Below, piece by piece: positions 22,901 to 30,561 of a stretch of 40,932 bases of DNA; the first letter of the stretch is position 1; the number at the start of each line of letters is the position of its first letter. The notes under the pieces are model-generated. The model had not been told where the DNA came from. It ran no database searches and saw only the letters and a list, made by a program, of their open reading frames with translations. Origin of the DNA: Blastococcus sp. TF02A-35 (lineage in GTDB: Bacteria > Actinomycetota > Actinomycetes > Mycobacteriales > Geodermatophilaceae); NCBI RefSeq assembly GCF_004571075.1, contig NZ_SPQP01000035.1, positions 1 to 40,932 of the forward strand. The letters run 5' to 3'. Both the position numbers and the translations under genes were made by a program.

Positions 22901-24952
22901 GAGACCGTCGTCCTCGGCCTCGCCGCGCCACACCGCGCCGACGGCCTCGGTGAACCGCTCCGGCAGCGAGCGCAGCAGCGGCAGCTCGACCGGGGGGACG
23001 GCGACGCCGAAGTCGTAGATCCAGGTGGGCGGCGCGCCGATCCGGTCGAGCTCGTAGGGCCGCTCGTCGACGACGTCGACGCCCATGTTCTGCAGCATCG
23101 GCAGGATCTGGGAGAGCAGCAGCCGCTCGCCGACGCGGTAGACGGTCAGCCGCCGCTCGCCGGGTGCCGCGCCCGGCGCCGTCCAGAGCCGGAGCGCGAG
23201 CCCGCCGGGGGCCAGCTCCTCGAGGCGGACGAGGTCCTCCACCGCGCGGTCGGCCGGGAAGTCGTCCTGGTACGCGGCCGGGAACGCGTCGGCGACCCGC
23301 GCGAAGACCTTCTCCGCGTCCGCGCCGAACCGGGCGGCGAGGGCGTCGGCCAGCGCGTCGGTCCAGCTGCGGGCGGCCGCGGCGAGCTCGGCCTGCAGCG
23401 CCTCGACGTCCACGGGCACCCGCTGCGGCGAGCCCTTCCGGCCGACCGGGAGCCGGACGACGAAGTGCAGCCGGGCGAGCACCGACTCCGTGGAGCGGGC
23501 GGTGAACTCGATGCTGGTGCCGCCGAGCCGCTCGAGCAGCGTCTGCTGCATCGCCAGCCGGACCTCGGTGGTGTACCGGTCGCGGGGCAGGTAGACCAGC
23601 GCGGACCAGAACCGCCCGGTCGGGTCCTGGCGGAGGAACAGCCGGGTCTGCCGGCGCTCCTGGAGGTGCAGGACCGCCATGGCGACGGGCAGCAGCTCGT
23701 CGGCGTCGACCTGCATGAGCTCGTCGCGGGGGTAGGTCTCGAGGACGTCGAGCAGCTCCTTGCCGGTGTGGCTGTCGGCCGGCACCCCCGACCGGGCGAT
23801 CACCTCGGCCACCCGCCGCCGCACGACCGGGACGTCGAGCACGCTGCTCGTGTAGGCCGAGGTGGGGAACAGCCCGACGAAGCGGTACTGCCGCCGCGCG
23901 CCGGAGGCGTCCGGCGGAGCGGTGACGGTGACCAGGTCCAGCCAGGCCCGCCGGTGAACCGTGGCGCGGGTGTCGGCCTTGGTGACGCTGAGCAGGTGGT
24001 CGGCCGGCGCCTGGGCCGCCTCGGGGGTGGCGGTGCCACCGCTCATGTCGGCGTCGCTGCGCAGCACACCGAGGCCCGTGCCGGGCACCGCGCGGACGGC
24101 GTCGCCGGTCAGGTCCACCTCGCGCGCACCGAGCAGGACGAAGTTGCCGTCGGCCAGCCAGCGCAGCAGCGCGGCGGCCTCCGCCGGGTCGTCGGAGGGG
24201 TGGGCCGCCCCGGCCGGGACCGCCATGTGCTCCAGCCGGGCGGCGAGCTCGCGCACCCGCTCGCGCAGGCGGTCGCTGTCCTCGCACACGGACCGGACGT
24301 CGTCGAGCACGGTGCGCAGGCCGGCGACGAGGTCCTCGGCGGCCTCGTCGTCCAGCGGCCCGTCGAGGACCACCGCCATCCACGACTCCGCGACCGCGTC
24401 CGCGCCGCAGGCCGGGGCGTCGGCGCTGTCGCAGAAGGCCGTGATGCGGCCGCGCAGGTCGCGTCGGACGACGAGCACCGGGTGCACGATGTGGTCCAGG
24501 GCGAAGCCCTGGCGGACGACCTCGGCGGTGACGGAGTCGACCAGGTGCGGCATGTCGTCGGTGACCAGCCGCACGACGGCGCGGGCGCGCTCGCCGCCGG
24601 GGTGGTGCACGTCGACGGTGGCCGCACCCTTGGGCCGCACCTCGGCCAGCGCGAGGTGGCCGAGCGCGAGCGCGGCCAGCTGCTCCGGCGGGTGCCCGAG
24701 GACCTCCTCGGCGGGCTCGCTCCAGTAGTAGCGCCGCAGGAACGCGGGCACGTCCTCGGAACGGCAGCCGGCGGGCAGCGTGCCGGACGGCGCCAGCCCG
24801 GCCACGGCGCCCTCCGCCGCCCGGTCGAGCACCTGCCGCTTCTCGTCGCGGGCGGCCTCGAGCGCGGCGAGCTCGGTCAGCGAGCCGGCCGCGGGGGCGC
24901 CGTCCCGGTGGCGCACCGGGATCTCCGGGACCACACCGGTGTCATGGGCCAT
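19964..24952 (-). CDS. gdh: NAD-specific glutamate dehydrogenase, large (180-kDa) type
   Basis: From the ATG at 24950-24952 (MAHDTGVVPEIPVRHRDG) the protein has 1,662 aa, the size of the large oligomeric NAD-GDH class first described in Streptomyces. It catalyses glutamate plus NAD to 2-oxoglutarate, ammonium and NADH, mainly for glutamate catabolism. The N-terminal ~700 residues hold regulatory ACT-like modules (VRLVTDDMPHLVDSVTAEVV). The catalytic part contains LRFGKVARGGLRWSDRREDL, RTEILGLVKAQMVKNTVIVP, TGAKGGFV, VGVGDMSGDVFGNGMLLSEH and GGRVNTDAIDNSAGVDTSDH. A GTG ten codons upstream (24982) is possible but gives a less family-like start. It is convergent with the amidase. The gene downstream of its start, the holin-like protein, is on the same strand, 71 bp away. 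Confidence 0.92.
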   Translation of the reverse strand: MAHDTGVVPEIPVRHRDGAPAAGSLTELAALEAARDEKRQVLDRAAEGAVAGLAPSGTLPAGCRSEDVPAFLRRYYWSEPAEEVLGHPPEQLAALALGHLALAEVRPKGAATVDVHHPGGERARAVVRLVTDDMPHLVDSVTAEVVRQGFALDHIVHPVLVVRRDLRGRITAFCDSADAPACGADAVAESWMAVVLDGPLDDEAAEDLVAGLRTVLDDVRSVCEDSDRLRERVRELAARLEHMAVPAGAAHPSDDPAEAAALLRWLADGNFVLLGAREVDLTGDAVRAVPGTGLGVLRSDADMSGGTATPEAAQAPADHLLSVTKADTRATVHRRAWLDLVTVTAPPDASGARRQYRFVGLFPTSAYTSSVLDVPVVRRRVAEVIARSGVPADSHTGKELLDVLETYPRDELMQVDADELLPVAMAVLHLQERRQTRLFLRQDPTGRFWSALVYLPRDRYTTEVRLAMQQTLLERLGGTSIEFTARSTESVLARLHFVVRLPVGRKGSPQRVPVDVEALQAELAAAARSWTDALADALAARFGADAEKVFARVADAFPAAYQDDFPADRAVEDLVRLEELAPGGLALRLWTAPGAAPGERRLTVYRVGERLLLSQILPMLQNMGVDVVDERPYELDRIGAPPTWIYDFGVAVPPVELPLLRSLPERFTEAVGAVWRGEAEDDGLGALVMLAGLNWRQVAVVRAYVQWLRQAGLPFSQSYVEQTLAAHPGVVARLVALFETRFSPGRVNGREGRQADLVEALRRSIGEVASLDADRVLSSLLAAVTATQRTTYYAMSLATRPALALKLDPAEVPDLPDPRPKHEVWVSSPRVMGVHLRFGKVARGGLRWSDRREDLRTEILGLVKAQMVKNTVIVPTGAKGGFVVKRPPGEGATRDEVLAEGQACYRIFIGALLALTDNLVDGKVVPPSKVVRHDGEDSYLVVAADKGTATFSDLANEVALERGFWLGDAFASGGSVGYDHKAMGITARGAWESVTRHFRELDLDVQRQDFTVVGVGDMSGDVFGNGMLLSEHIRLVAAFDHRHVFVDPTPDAATSFTERKRLFELPRSSWADYDPQLISAGGGVWPRTAKSIPVSDQMRTALGLPDVVTSLSPVDLMRAVLLAPVDLLFNGGIGTYVKAASESHLEVGDKANDALRVDGGQLRVRVVGEGGNLGLTQRGRVEYALAGGRVNTDAIDNSAGVDTSDHEVNIKIALNRPVADGALDAEARAALLGEMADDVAVDVLTDNHAQNATLATETASARSLLDAHERFIRSLERSGRLLRAVEALPDDRGLAERRRDGHALTSPELSVLLAYAKLQAGDAVLQSSLPDDPALESLLVGYFPAPLRERFPAAVTGHPLRREIIATALTNRAVNVAGVTGLFRLAEETGVPLPAVVRAHAVARAVFGVDDMWDAARTLDNVVPAAVQVEIRTEATRLAERATRWLLRQPDLTSDTPPPLADVTARFAASVAEVQAGLRGWLMGREAEAYAARAARLGEAGVPEELAARVSVASLLPAALDLAVVTERTGAPVALAGQVMQRLAERLGLAPLRDQVTALPRDRRWPAMARASLRDDLGMEQSSLTEDVLGLRTSDDESPADLVARWEEGWDTAQRRAAAQLADITAGDRQELAELLVAVRTLRGLRKRRQARRVARPGDEKK

Positions 24953-25023
24953 GAAAGGCCACGCTACTGCCCGCTGAGACACCCGTCACGGCGACGCGGC
25001 GGGTCCCGGTGAGGCGGGGGCGG

Positions 25024-25392
25024 TCAGCCCTTCTCGACGATCTGGTCGGCGGCCCAGCCGCCGATCGCGAGCAGCAGGCCGCCCAGGACGGCGGTCACGA
25101 AGCCGTCGACGGTGAGCCGGTCGGTGATCGCGGCGGTGATGCCGAGCAGCGCCGCGTTGATGACCAGCAGGAACAGCCCGAGGGTCACCAGCACGAACGG
25201 CAGCGACATCAGCCGCAGGATCGGACCGACGACCGCGTTGACGACGGCGAAGATGAGCGCGATCCAGAGGAACGTGCCGACCTCCCCCAGCGGGGCGTCC
25301 GGGTTGCCGACGACGGCGACGCCGTCCAGCACGAGGTCGACCAGGTAGAAGACCCCGGCCATGAGCACGACCTTCAACGCGAACCTGAGCAC
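25024..25392 (-). CDS. Phage-holin-family (PF04020-like) small membrane protein
   Basis: A 122-aa protein with four hydrophobic helices (about 4-25, 42-62, 66-88, 95-115): GTFLWIALIFAVVNAVVGPI, LRLMSLPFVLVTLGLFLLVI, NAALLGITAAITDRLTVDGF. The NAxxGPxLRLxxLPxxxxTLGLFxLxINA pattern is the hallmark of the widespread family annotated as 'phage holin family protein' or YvlD-like. Members are chromosomal membrane proteins of uncertain role, some cell-envelope-stress related; a true lysis role is unlikely here. It ends 71 bp before the NAD-GDH start on the same strand and is divergent from the AAA ATPase gene. Confidence 0.8.
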   Translation of the reverse strand: MLRFALKVVLMAGVFYLVDLVLDGVAVVGNPDAPLGEVGTFLWIALIFAVVNAVVGPILRLMSLPFVLVTLGLFLLVINAALLGITAAITDRLTVDGFVTAVLGGLLLAIGGWAADQIVEKG

Positions 25393-25447
25393 GGGCCCAC
25401 GCTAGCGCCCAAGATCGCCCGACCGGCCCATCGCGGCGTCTTCGGTC

Positions 25448-25467
25448 CTCTAGCGTCGTCGCTAGAG
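25448..25467. repeat. CTCTAGCG palindrome upstream of the ATPase gene
   Basis: CTCTAGCG-TCGT-CGCTAGAG is a perfect 8-bp inverted repeat in the 160-bp divergent region. Related CTAG/CTCTA elements follow at ~25493 (GCGCTAGG), 25513 (TCTCTACGG) and 25527 (GGCTAGAGAAC). An 11-nt part (25460-25470) is shared, inverted, with the repeat at 19787-19797. It may be an operator, or part of a dispersed repeat family. Confidence 0.45.
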
Positions 25468-25552
25468 AGGCGCAGAGGAACCTCGCGACACGCGCTAGGT
25501 GGTTCTACCGATCTCTACGGTGCGGGCTAGAGAACGCCATACGGTGGTCGAC

Positions 25553-26746
25553 ATGGATCCCGTCCGGAACCCCTACGCCCCCGGCGCCGGCCAGCGCCCG
25601 CCCGAGCTCGCCGGCCGGGACGGCGAGCTGCAGGCCTTCGACGTGGTCCTCGAGCGGATCGCGCACGGCCGCCCCGAGCGCTCGCTGGTGCTCACCGGGC
25701 TGCGCGGCGTCGGGAAGACCGTGCTGCTCAACCAGCTGCGGTCGGCGGCCATCTCCCGCGGCTGGGGCACCGGCAAGATCGAGGCCCGGCCCGAGCAGTC
25801 GCTGCGCCGGCCGGTCTCCTCGGCGCTGCACATGGCCCTGCGCGAGCTCGGCCCGCGGCACGGCGACCAGGAGTCGGTGGCCGAGGTGCTCGGCGTGGTG
25901 AAGGCCTTCGCCCAGCGGGTGGCGCCGGCCGACGCCAAGGTCCGGGACCGCTGGCAGCCGGGGATCGACGTCCCCGCGGCCAGCGGCCGGGCCGACTCCG
26001 GCGACATGGAGATCGACCTGGTGGAGCTGCTCAGCGACGCCGCGGGGGTGGCCGCCGACATCGGCAGCGGGATAGCGCTGTTCATCGACGAGATGCAGGA
26101 CATCCAGCCCGACGACGTCTCGGCGATCTGCGCCGCCTGCCACGAGCTGTCCCAGCAGGGGGCGCCGCTGATCGTCGTCGGCGCGGGCCTCCCCCACCTG
26201 CCCGCCGTGCTGAGCGCCTCGAAGAGCTACTCGGAGCGGCTGTTCCGCTACCTGCGCATCGACCGGCTGGAGCGGGAGGCCGCCGACCGGGCGCTCATCG
26301 CCCCGGCGGAGCGGGAGGGCGTCGAGTTCGAGCAGGGGGCGCTGGACGCCCTCTACGAGGCCGCCGACGGGTACCCGTACTTCGTGCAGGCCTACGGCAA
26401 GGTCACCTGGGACGTCGCGGCCTCCTCCCCCGTCACCGCCGCCGACGTCGCGATGGCGGCGCCCGTCGCCGAGGCGGAGCTGGCCGTCGGGTTCTTCGGC
26501 TCCCGCTACGACCGGGCCACCCCGGCCGAGCGCGAGTACATGCACGCGATGGCCGAGCTCGGCGGTCCGGGCGGCGCGGCGGTGGCGACGTCGGAGGTGG
26601 CGGTCTCGCTGGGGCGCAAGCCCGCGTCCCTCTCCCCCGCGCGGGACTCGCTGATCAAGAAGGGGCTGGTCTACTCCGCCGAGCGCGGCCAGATCGCCTT
26701 CACCGTCCCGCACTTCGGCCGCTACCTGCTGCGCCACCCCGAGTAG
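25553..26746 (+). CDS. AAA/ORC-type P-loop ATPase
   Basis: A 397-aa protein with Walker A at 49-57 (GLRGVGKTV) and Walker B at 174-180 (IALFIDEMQD). It has the sensor-like LIVVGAGLPHLPAVLSASKS and an RLFRYLRIDRL segment, then a C-terminal winged-helix-like region (about 330-395: TSEVAVSLGRKPASLSPARD, then LVYSAERGQIAFTVPHFGRY). The layout matches actinobacterial 'ATP-binding protein' ORC1/Cdc6-like STAND-family ATPases, often found alone. The cellular role is unknown; DNA binding or regulated nucleotide hydrolysis is inference. ATG 25553 is preferred; GTG 25544, three codons upstream, is possible. No strong Shine-Dalgarno is seen. Confidence 0.75.
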   Translation: MDPVRNPYAPGAGQRPPELAGRDGELQAFDVVLERIAHGRPERSLVLTGLRGVGKTVLLNQLRSAAISRGWGTGKIEARPEQSLRRPVSSALHMALRELGPRHGDQESVAEVLGVVKAFAQRVAPADAKVRDRWQPGIDVPAASGRADSGDMEIDLVELLSDAAGVAADIGSGIALFIDEMQDIQPDDVSAICAACHELSQQGAPLIVVGAGLPHLPAVLSASKSYSERLFRYLRIDRLEREAADRALIAPAEREGVEFEQGALDALYEAADGYPYFVQAYGKVTWDVAASSPVTAADVAMAAPVAEAELAVGFFGSRYDRATPAEREYMHAMAELGGPGGAAVATSEVAVSLGRKPASLSPARDSLIKKGLVYSAERGQIAFTVPHFGRYLLRHPE

Positions 26747-26782
26747 CGGTTCGACCCGCGGCTGCTGGGCACCGCACCGCTC

Positions 26783-27532
26783 GTGCCGGTGTGGGTGGAA
26801 GCAGGGCTGTGGGGCCTCCTGGGCGGGGCCGCGTTGGTGCTGGGCGCTGCGGTCGCCTGGTTCGTGCGGGTGCCGCAGGCGGTGGTCGCCGGGGTGATGG
26901 CCTTCGGTTCCGGGGTGCTGATCTCCGCGGTCGCGTTCGACCTGGTGGAGGAGGCTGCCGACACCGGCGGGCTGGGCCCGACGGCGGCCGGGTTCCTGGG
27001 CGGGGCGGCCGTCTACCTGGCCGCGAACATCGCGCTGGCGAGGCGGGGCGCGCGGCACCGCAAGCGCTCGGAGGACCAGCAGCCCTCGGAGGAGGAGCAG
27101 TCCGGCAGCGGCGCGGCGATCGCGGTCGGGGCGCTGTTGGACGGGGTCCCGGAGTCGGTGGTCCTGGGGCTGGGGCTCCTGGCCGGCGGTGGCGTGAGCA
27201 CCCCGGTGCTCGCCGCCGTGTTCATCTCCAACGTGCCCGAGGGGCTGTCCTCGGCCGCGGGCATGAAGCGCAGCGGGCGCTCGGCGGCCTACGTCTTCGG
27301 CGTCTGGGGCGGCATCGCGGTGGCCAGCGGGCTGTCGGCGCTCGTCGGCTACCTCGCGCTGGGCGACGCACCCCCGGAGGCGGTCGCGGTCATCACCGCT
27401 GTCGCCGCCGGGGCGATCCTCACGATGGTCGCGGACACGATGATCCCGGAGGCGTTCGAGCGCACCCGCATCTGGACCGGGCTCATCACGACGCTCGGGT
27501 TCCTGGTCGCGTTCGCGATCGAGCGGGCCTGA
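26783..27532 (+). CDS. ZIP-family metal transporter
   Basis: A 249-aa membrane protein with about eight helices. Helix 4 holds GALLDGVPESVVLGLGLL, equivalent to the HxxPEG metal site of ZIP carriers, and helix 5 holds FISNVPEGLSSAAGMKRSG. A variable charged loop (RHRKRSEDQQPSEEEQSGSG) separates helices 3 and 4, as usual. ZIP proteins move Zn, Fe or other divalent cations into the cytosol. The first conserved His is replaced (D in LLDGVPE), as in a bacterial subgroup of this family, so the metal is uncertain. The start GTG 26783 is 36 bp after the ATPase gene, so co-transcription is possible. It is convergent with the next gene, 10 bp away. Confidence 0.82.
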   Translation: MPVWVEAGLWGLLGGAALVLGAAVAWFVRVPQAVVAGVMAFGSGVLISAVAFDLVEEAADTGGLGPTAAGFLGGAAVYLAANIALARRGARHRKRSEDQQPSEEEQSGSGAAIAVGALLDGVPESVVLGLGLLAGGGVSTPVLAAVFISNVPEGLSSAAGMKRSGRSAAYVFGVWGGIAVASGLSALVGYLALGDAPPEAVAVITAVAAGAILTMVADTMIPEAFERTRIWTGLITTLGFLVAFAIERA

Positions 27533-27542
27533 CGTCGTCCCC

Positions 27543-29306
27543 TCAGCGGGGAAGGGGCGGCAGGACCTCCGGACCGGCCTCGGCGGGGCGCTCGCCGACC
27601 TGGGGGTGCGCCCGCACCGCGAGCACGGCGACGTCGTCCTCGACGCCCTCGCCCAGCATCTCCGCGAGGAGCCGGTCGCACAGCTCGGTCAGCGTGCAGC
27701 CGGCCGAGCGCTCCAGGACGGCGCGCACCTGCGCGCGGCCGTCGTCCAGCGGCAGCCCGCGGCGCTCGAAGAGCCCGTCGGTGAACAGCACCAGCGTGCT
27801 GCCGTCGGGCATGGCCGCCACGCCGTCGGCGCGCTGCCCGGACCAGCCGATGCCCAGCGGGGGGCCCACCTGCGCGCTCAGGTCCTCGACCCGGCCGTCG
27901 GGGAGCAGCAGCAGCGGGTCCGGATGGCCGGCCGACGCCCAGTTCAGCCGGCGCACACCGGCGGCGCGGTCGGAGTCGTCCTGCTGCACCCGGCAGACCA
28001 GCGCGGTGGCCATGGCCGGCACCGCCAGCCCGACGAGCGCGTGGTCGACCCGGCCCAGCAGGGCGGCCGGCTCCTCCTGCCGGTCGAAGGCGATCCCCCG
28101 GACCAGGGTCTTGACCTGGCCCATCGCGGCGGCGGCCTCGATGTCGTGGCCCATCACGTCGCCGATCACGACGACGGTGTCGCCGTCGGGCTGCAGGAAC
28201 GCGTCGTACCAGTCCCCGCCGATCGAGACGCCCTGCGTCGCGGGCCGGTAGCGCACCGCCAGCTCGAGGTGGTCGGGCTGGACCGGCGGCGAGAGCAGGC
28301 TCAGCTGCAGCCGCTCGGCGACCTGGTGGTTGAGCGAGACCAGGCGCGCGTTGTCCAGGGCCTGCGCCGCCCGGCGGGCGGCGATCTGCGCCGTCCGCAG
28401 CTCCGCCTCCGTGTGCGGGCCGCGGTCGGCCCCGTTCACCAGCGTGAAGGCGCCCAGCACCTCGCCGCGGGCGACGAGCGGGAAGGTGGCCACCGCCGAC
28501 GGCGCGAGCGGGGCCAGCGCCTCGCGGCTCTCCTCGCCGTCGATCATCGTCTCGAGGTGGTGCTCGGTGAGCCGCTCGATGACCACCGGCTCCGCGCTGC
28601 GCATCGCCGTCGGGACCGGCGCCTCCACGCTGTTCGACGCGACCCGGGCGTCGGCGTACCGGTGCATGGCCTCGACCATGGCGGGGTCGCGGTGCGCGCG
28701 GCCGACGTCGCGACGGCGCCCATCGCGGTCGACGACGCTGACCAGGCACCAGTCGGCGAGCAGGGGCACCACGCGGGCGGCGAAGCGGCCCGCGGCAACC
28801 TCGTGGTCCAGGGTCGAGGTCATCTCCTGGCTGATGTCGCCGAGGAGCATCAGGTGGCGTCCGGCCTCCTCGGCCCGGCGGGCCTCGCGGGCGGCCTCGG
28901 CGGCGGCCTGCTCCCGGGCGGCCACGGCGGCCGCGCGCTCGTCGTCGGCCCGCCGGCGCTCGGTGACGTCGTCGTAGCTGACCACCAGGCCGGCGTCGGT
29001 GAGGAAGGCGTCGGCGCGGAACCACTTCTCCAGCGGCCCAAACCAGGCCTCGGTGCTGCCGGCGCGTCCCGAGCTCCGGACCGAGCGGTACAGCTGCTCG
29101 AAGGGACCGCCCACGGCCTCGGGGAACTCCACCCAGATGTCGCGGCCCAGCAGGTCTCCGACCGTGCGGTCGAGCACCTGGGCGCCGGCCGGGTTCACGT
29201 ACGCGAAGAGCCAGTCCTCGTCGAGCACGAAGAGCGGGCGGTCCATGCCCTCGACGGCCTGGAGCAGGAGGTCGGCACGCAGGAGCGCCGTGTCGTCCCG
29301 CCCCAT
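27543..29306 (-). CDS. PAS-GAF SpoIIE-type PP2C phosphatase
   Basis: From ATG 29304-29306 (MGRDDTALLRADLLLQAVEG) the protein has 587 aa. PAS at about 15-130 (DWLFAYVNPAGAQVLDRTVG); an Ala/Glu-rich coiled coil at about 130-175; GAF at about 180-335; phosphatase domain at about 350-575 with GGDWYDAFLQPDGD, VIGDVMGHDIEAAAAMGQVK, LVLFTDGLFERRG and EDDVAVLAVRAH. It is expected to dephosphorylate STAS-domain antagonists in a sigma-factor partner switch. A longer upstream frame (to 29537) begins with Pro/Arg-rich non-conserved sequence and was rejected; GGAG lies 11 nt before the chosen ATG. It is divergent from the RsbW-like kinase gene, its likely functional counterpart. Confidence 0.87.
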   Translation of the reverse strand: MGRDDTALLRADLLLQAVEGMDRPLFVLDEDWLFAYVNPAGAQVLDRTVGDLLGRDIWVEFPEAVGGPFEQLYRSVRSSGRAGSTEAWFGPLEKWFRADAFLTDAGLVVSYDDVTERRRADDERAAAVAAREQAAAEAAREARRAEEAGRHLMLLGDISQEMTSTLDHEVAAGRFAARVVPLLADWCLVSVVDRDGRRRDVGRAHRDPAMVEAMHRYADARVASNSVEAPVPTAMRSAEPVVIERLTEHHLETMIDGEESREALAPLAPSAVATFPLVARGEVLGAFTLVNGADRGPHTEAELRTAQIAARRAAQALDNARLVSLNHQVAERLQLSLLSPPVQPDHLELAVRYRPATQGVSIGGDWYDAFLQPDGDTVVVIGDVMGHDIEAAAAMGQVKTLVRGIAFDRQEEPAALLGRVDHALVGLAVPAMATALVCRVQQDDSDRAAGVRRLNWASAGHPDPLLLLPDGRVEDLSAQVGPPLGIGWSGQRADGVAAMPDGSTLVLFTDGLFERRGLPLDDGRAQVRAVLERSAGCTLTELCDRLLAEMLGEGVEDDVAVLAVRAHPQVGERPAEAGPEVLPPLPR

Positions 29307-29521
29307 GCCCGCTTCGCTCCAGCCACTCGGCCGCGCAGTGGCAGCAGTCCACCCAGCCTGGCGGCTCACCGGACGGAAAGCAATGCGGACGCCTCGGGGT
29401 GCCCCTCTCACCGGTGACGTGACGCTGACCACAGCACAGGGGTCTCGGCCGCCCGCGGGGGTTGACACGCGGCCGGACGGGGCACCACGGAGATGTCCAC
29501 GTCCCGAGCCGAGGGGGAGGC

Positions 29522-29983
29522 ATGGCCCGACTCGCATGGCCCGTGCGCCGGCTGCCCGACGGTCGCGGCGAGGTCTGGCGCTGGCGGCTCAGCGGCCTCG
29601 GCGAGCTCGCGGCGGCGCGGGCGACCCTGCGGTCCCGCCTCTGCCGCGTCGGCCACCCGCCCGAGGGCGACGACCCGTCCAGCGAGCAGCTCGTCCTCGC
29701 GTTCGACGAGCTGGCCTCCAACGCCCTGCGCCACGGCGAGCGGCCCGTCGTCGCCACCGTCGTGGCCGGCAGCGGCGGCTGGCTGCTGGACGTCAGCGAC
29801 AGGTCGCCGGAGACCATGCCCGCGCCCACCGTCGACCGGGACCCCGCCCAGGGCGGGATGGGGCTGCAGCTCGTCGCCCGCCTGTCGGTCGCGCACGGCT
29901 GGTACGTCGACGACGACTGCAAGCACGTCTGGGCCTGCCTGCCCACGGAGGCCGACGACCGGCGGGCCGCCGCCTCGGCCTGA
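29522..29983 (+). CDS. RsbW-like ATP-binding regulatory protein (HATPase_c)
   Basis: A 153-aa GHKL-fold protein: N box at 60-70 with N67 (LAFDELASNALRHGERPV), LLDVSDRSPETMP as the G1-type segment, and GGMGLQLVARLSVAHGW as the G2 box. The size and lack of other domains fit RsbW/SpoIIAB-type anti-sigma kinases or the stand-alone ATP-binding proteins abundant in actinobacteria. Such kinases phosphorylate STAS proteins and may sequester a sigma factor. ATG 29522 is preceded by GAGGGGGAGG. It is divergent from the SpoIIE phosphatase 215 bp away, giving an adjacent kinase/phosphatase pair. No sigma factor or STAS gene is in the window. Confidence 0.8.
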   Translation: MARLAWPVRRLPDGRGEVWRWRLSGLGELAAARATLRSRLCRVGHPPEGDDPSSEQLVLAFDELASNALRHGERPVVATVVAGSGGWLLDVSDRSPETMPAPTVDRDPAQGGMGLQLVARLSVAHGWYVDDDCKHVWACLPTEADDRRAAASA

Positions 29984-29994
29984 CCGGCCCCACC

Positions 29995-30010
29995 TGTTCC
30001 ACGTGCAACA
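29995..30010. promoter_or_regulatory. parS-like palindrome (degenerate)
   Basis: TGTTCCACGTGCAACA differs at two positions from the chromosomal parS consensus TGTTTCACGTGAAACA. The identical 15-mer (inverted) occurs at 13775-13789 inside yaaA. It lies just before the bidirectional terminator in a convergent gap. ParB binding is possible but unproven. Confidence 0.25.
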
Positions 30011-30052
30011 CGCCACGACCCCCGTCGCCGGTGGGCGACAGGGGTCGTGGCG
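30011..30052. terminator. Bidirectional terminator hairpin between the RsbW-like and chemotaxis genes
   Basis: Arms GCCACGACCCC and GGGGTCGTGGC (30012-30022 and 30041-30051), then after one mismatch GTCGCC and GGCGAC around a GGTG loop: a 17-bp stem serving both convergent transcripts. Confidence 0.75.
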
Positions 30053-30069
30053 TGGTGCTGCGGTGCGCG

Positions 30070-30561
30070 TCAGGGGACGACGAAGGAGAGCGCACCCTTG
30101 CCGTAGGTCGGGACCTCGATGTTGAGGTCGATCCGGTTGAAGGCAGAGAGCATGCCGGCCAGGTCGCCGGGCACCTCCTCGCCGGGGGCGTACAGCTTGT
30201 GCAGCTTGGAGTGCGGGGCACCCGGGACGTTGAACAGCGCGGAGAGCACGTTCACGACCTCGTACAGCGCCTCGACCTGCATGCCGGAGAGCTCGCCGTC
30301 CTCCTCGACCGCGTCCTGGGCCCCGCCGGGAGGCAGGAGCGCCAGGGCGGAGCCGGTGTAGGCCGACGCCCCCAGGTCCATGAGGCACAGGGCGTTGACG
30401 TTCATCTGCGGGTCCACGTACACGGCCACGGACACCGGGCGCTCCGGCGTCGGGGTCACCGGCGCGCCGGGGGAGACGGCGACCGGCTTGCCGACCAGGC
30501 CGGTCAGCATGTCGCGGATGTCCTTCGAGGCGGGCAGCTGCACGCCGGTCGGGGCGGTCAC
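30070..30561 (-). CDS. CheC/CheX-like protein in the chemotaxis operon
   Basis: A 163-aa protein starting at GTG 30559-30561 and overlapping the stop of the preceding response regulator by 4 nt (GTGA). The N-terminal part is VQLPASKDIRDMLTGLVGKP. The middle carries SGMQVEALYEVVNVLSALFN, with E101-x-x-N104. ExxN is the phosphatase motif by which CheX and CheC attack the CheY phosphoaspartate. Overall similarity to classical CheX is low, so the family call is inference from motif, size and position. Only one ExxN is seen, as in CheX, rather than the two of CheC. It is the last gene of the cheB operon and is followed by the hairpin at 30011-30052. Confidence 0.55.
   Translation of the reverse strand: MTAPTGVQLPASKDIRDMLTGLVGKPVAVSPGAPVTPTPERPVSVAVYVDPQMNVNALCLMDLGASAYTGSALALLPPGGAQDAVEEDGELSGMQVEALYEVVNVLSALFNVPGAPHSKLHKLYAPGEEVPGDLAGMLSAFNRIDLNIEVPTYGKGALSFVVP

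Noticed and set aside
20753-25012. A 1,419-codon open frame on the plus strand, antisense to NAD-GDH
   Set aside because: It is Gly/Arg/Gln/His-rich with no domain, and it mirrors a strongly conserved gene on the other strand. Long antisense frames are expected at this GC content.
25024-25392. Phage lysis module (holin)
   Set aside because: The family name is misleading: a chromosomal four-helix membrane protein with no endolysin or phage genes nearby.
27349-29946. An 865-codon minus-strand frame across ZIP, SpoIIE and the RsbW-like gene
   Set aside because: It crosses three recognisable genes and reads as Arg/Pro/Gly repeats.
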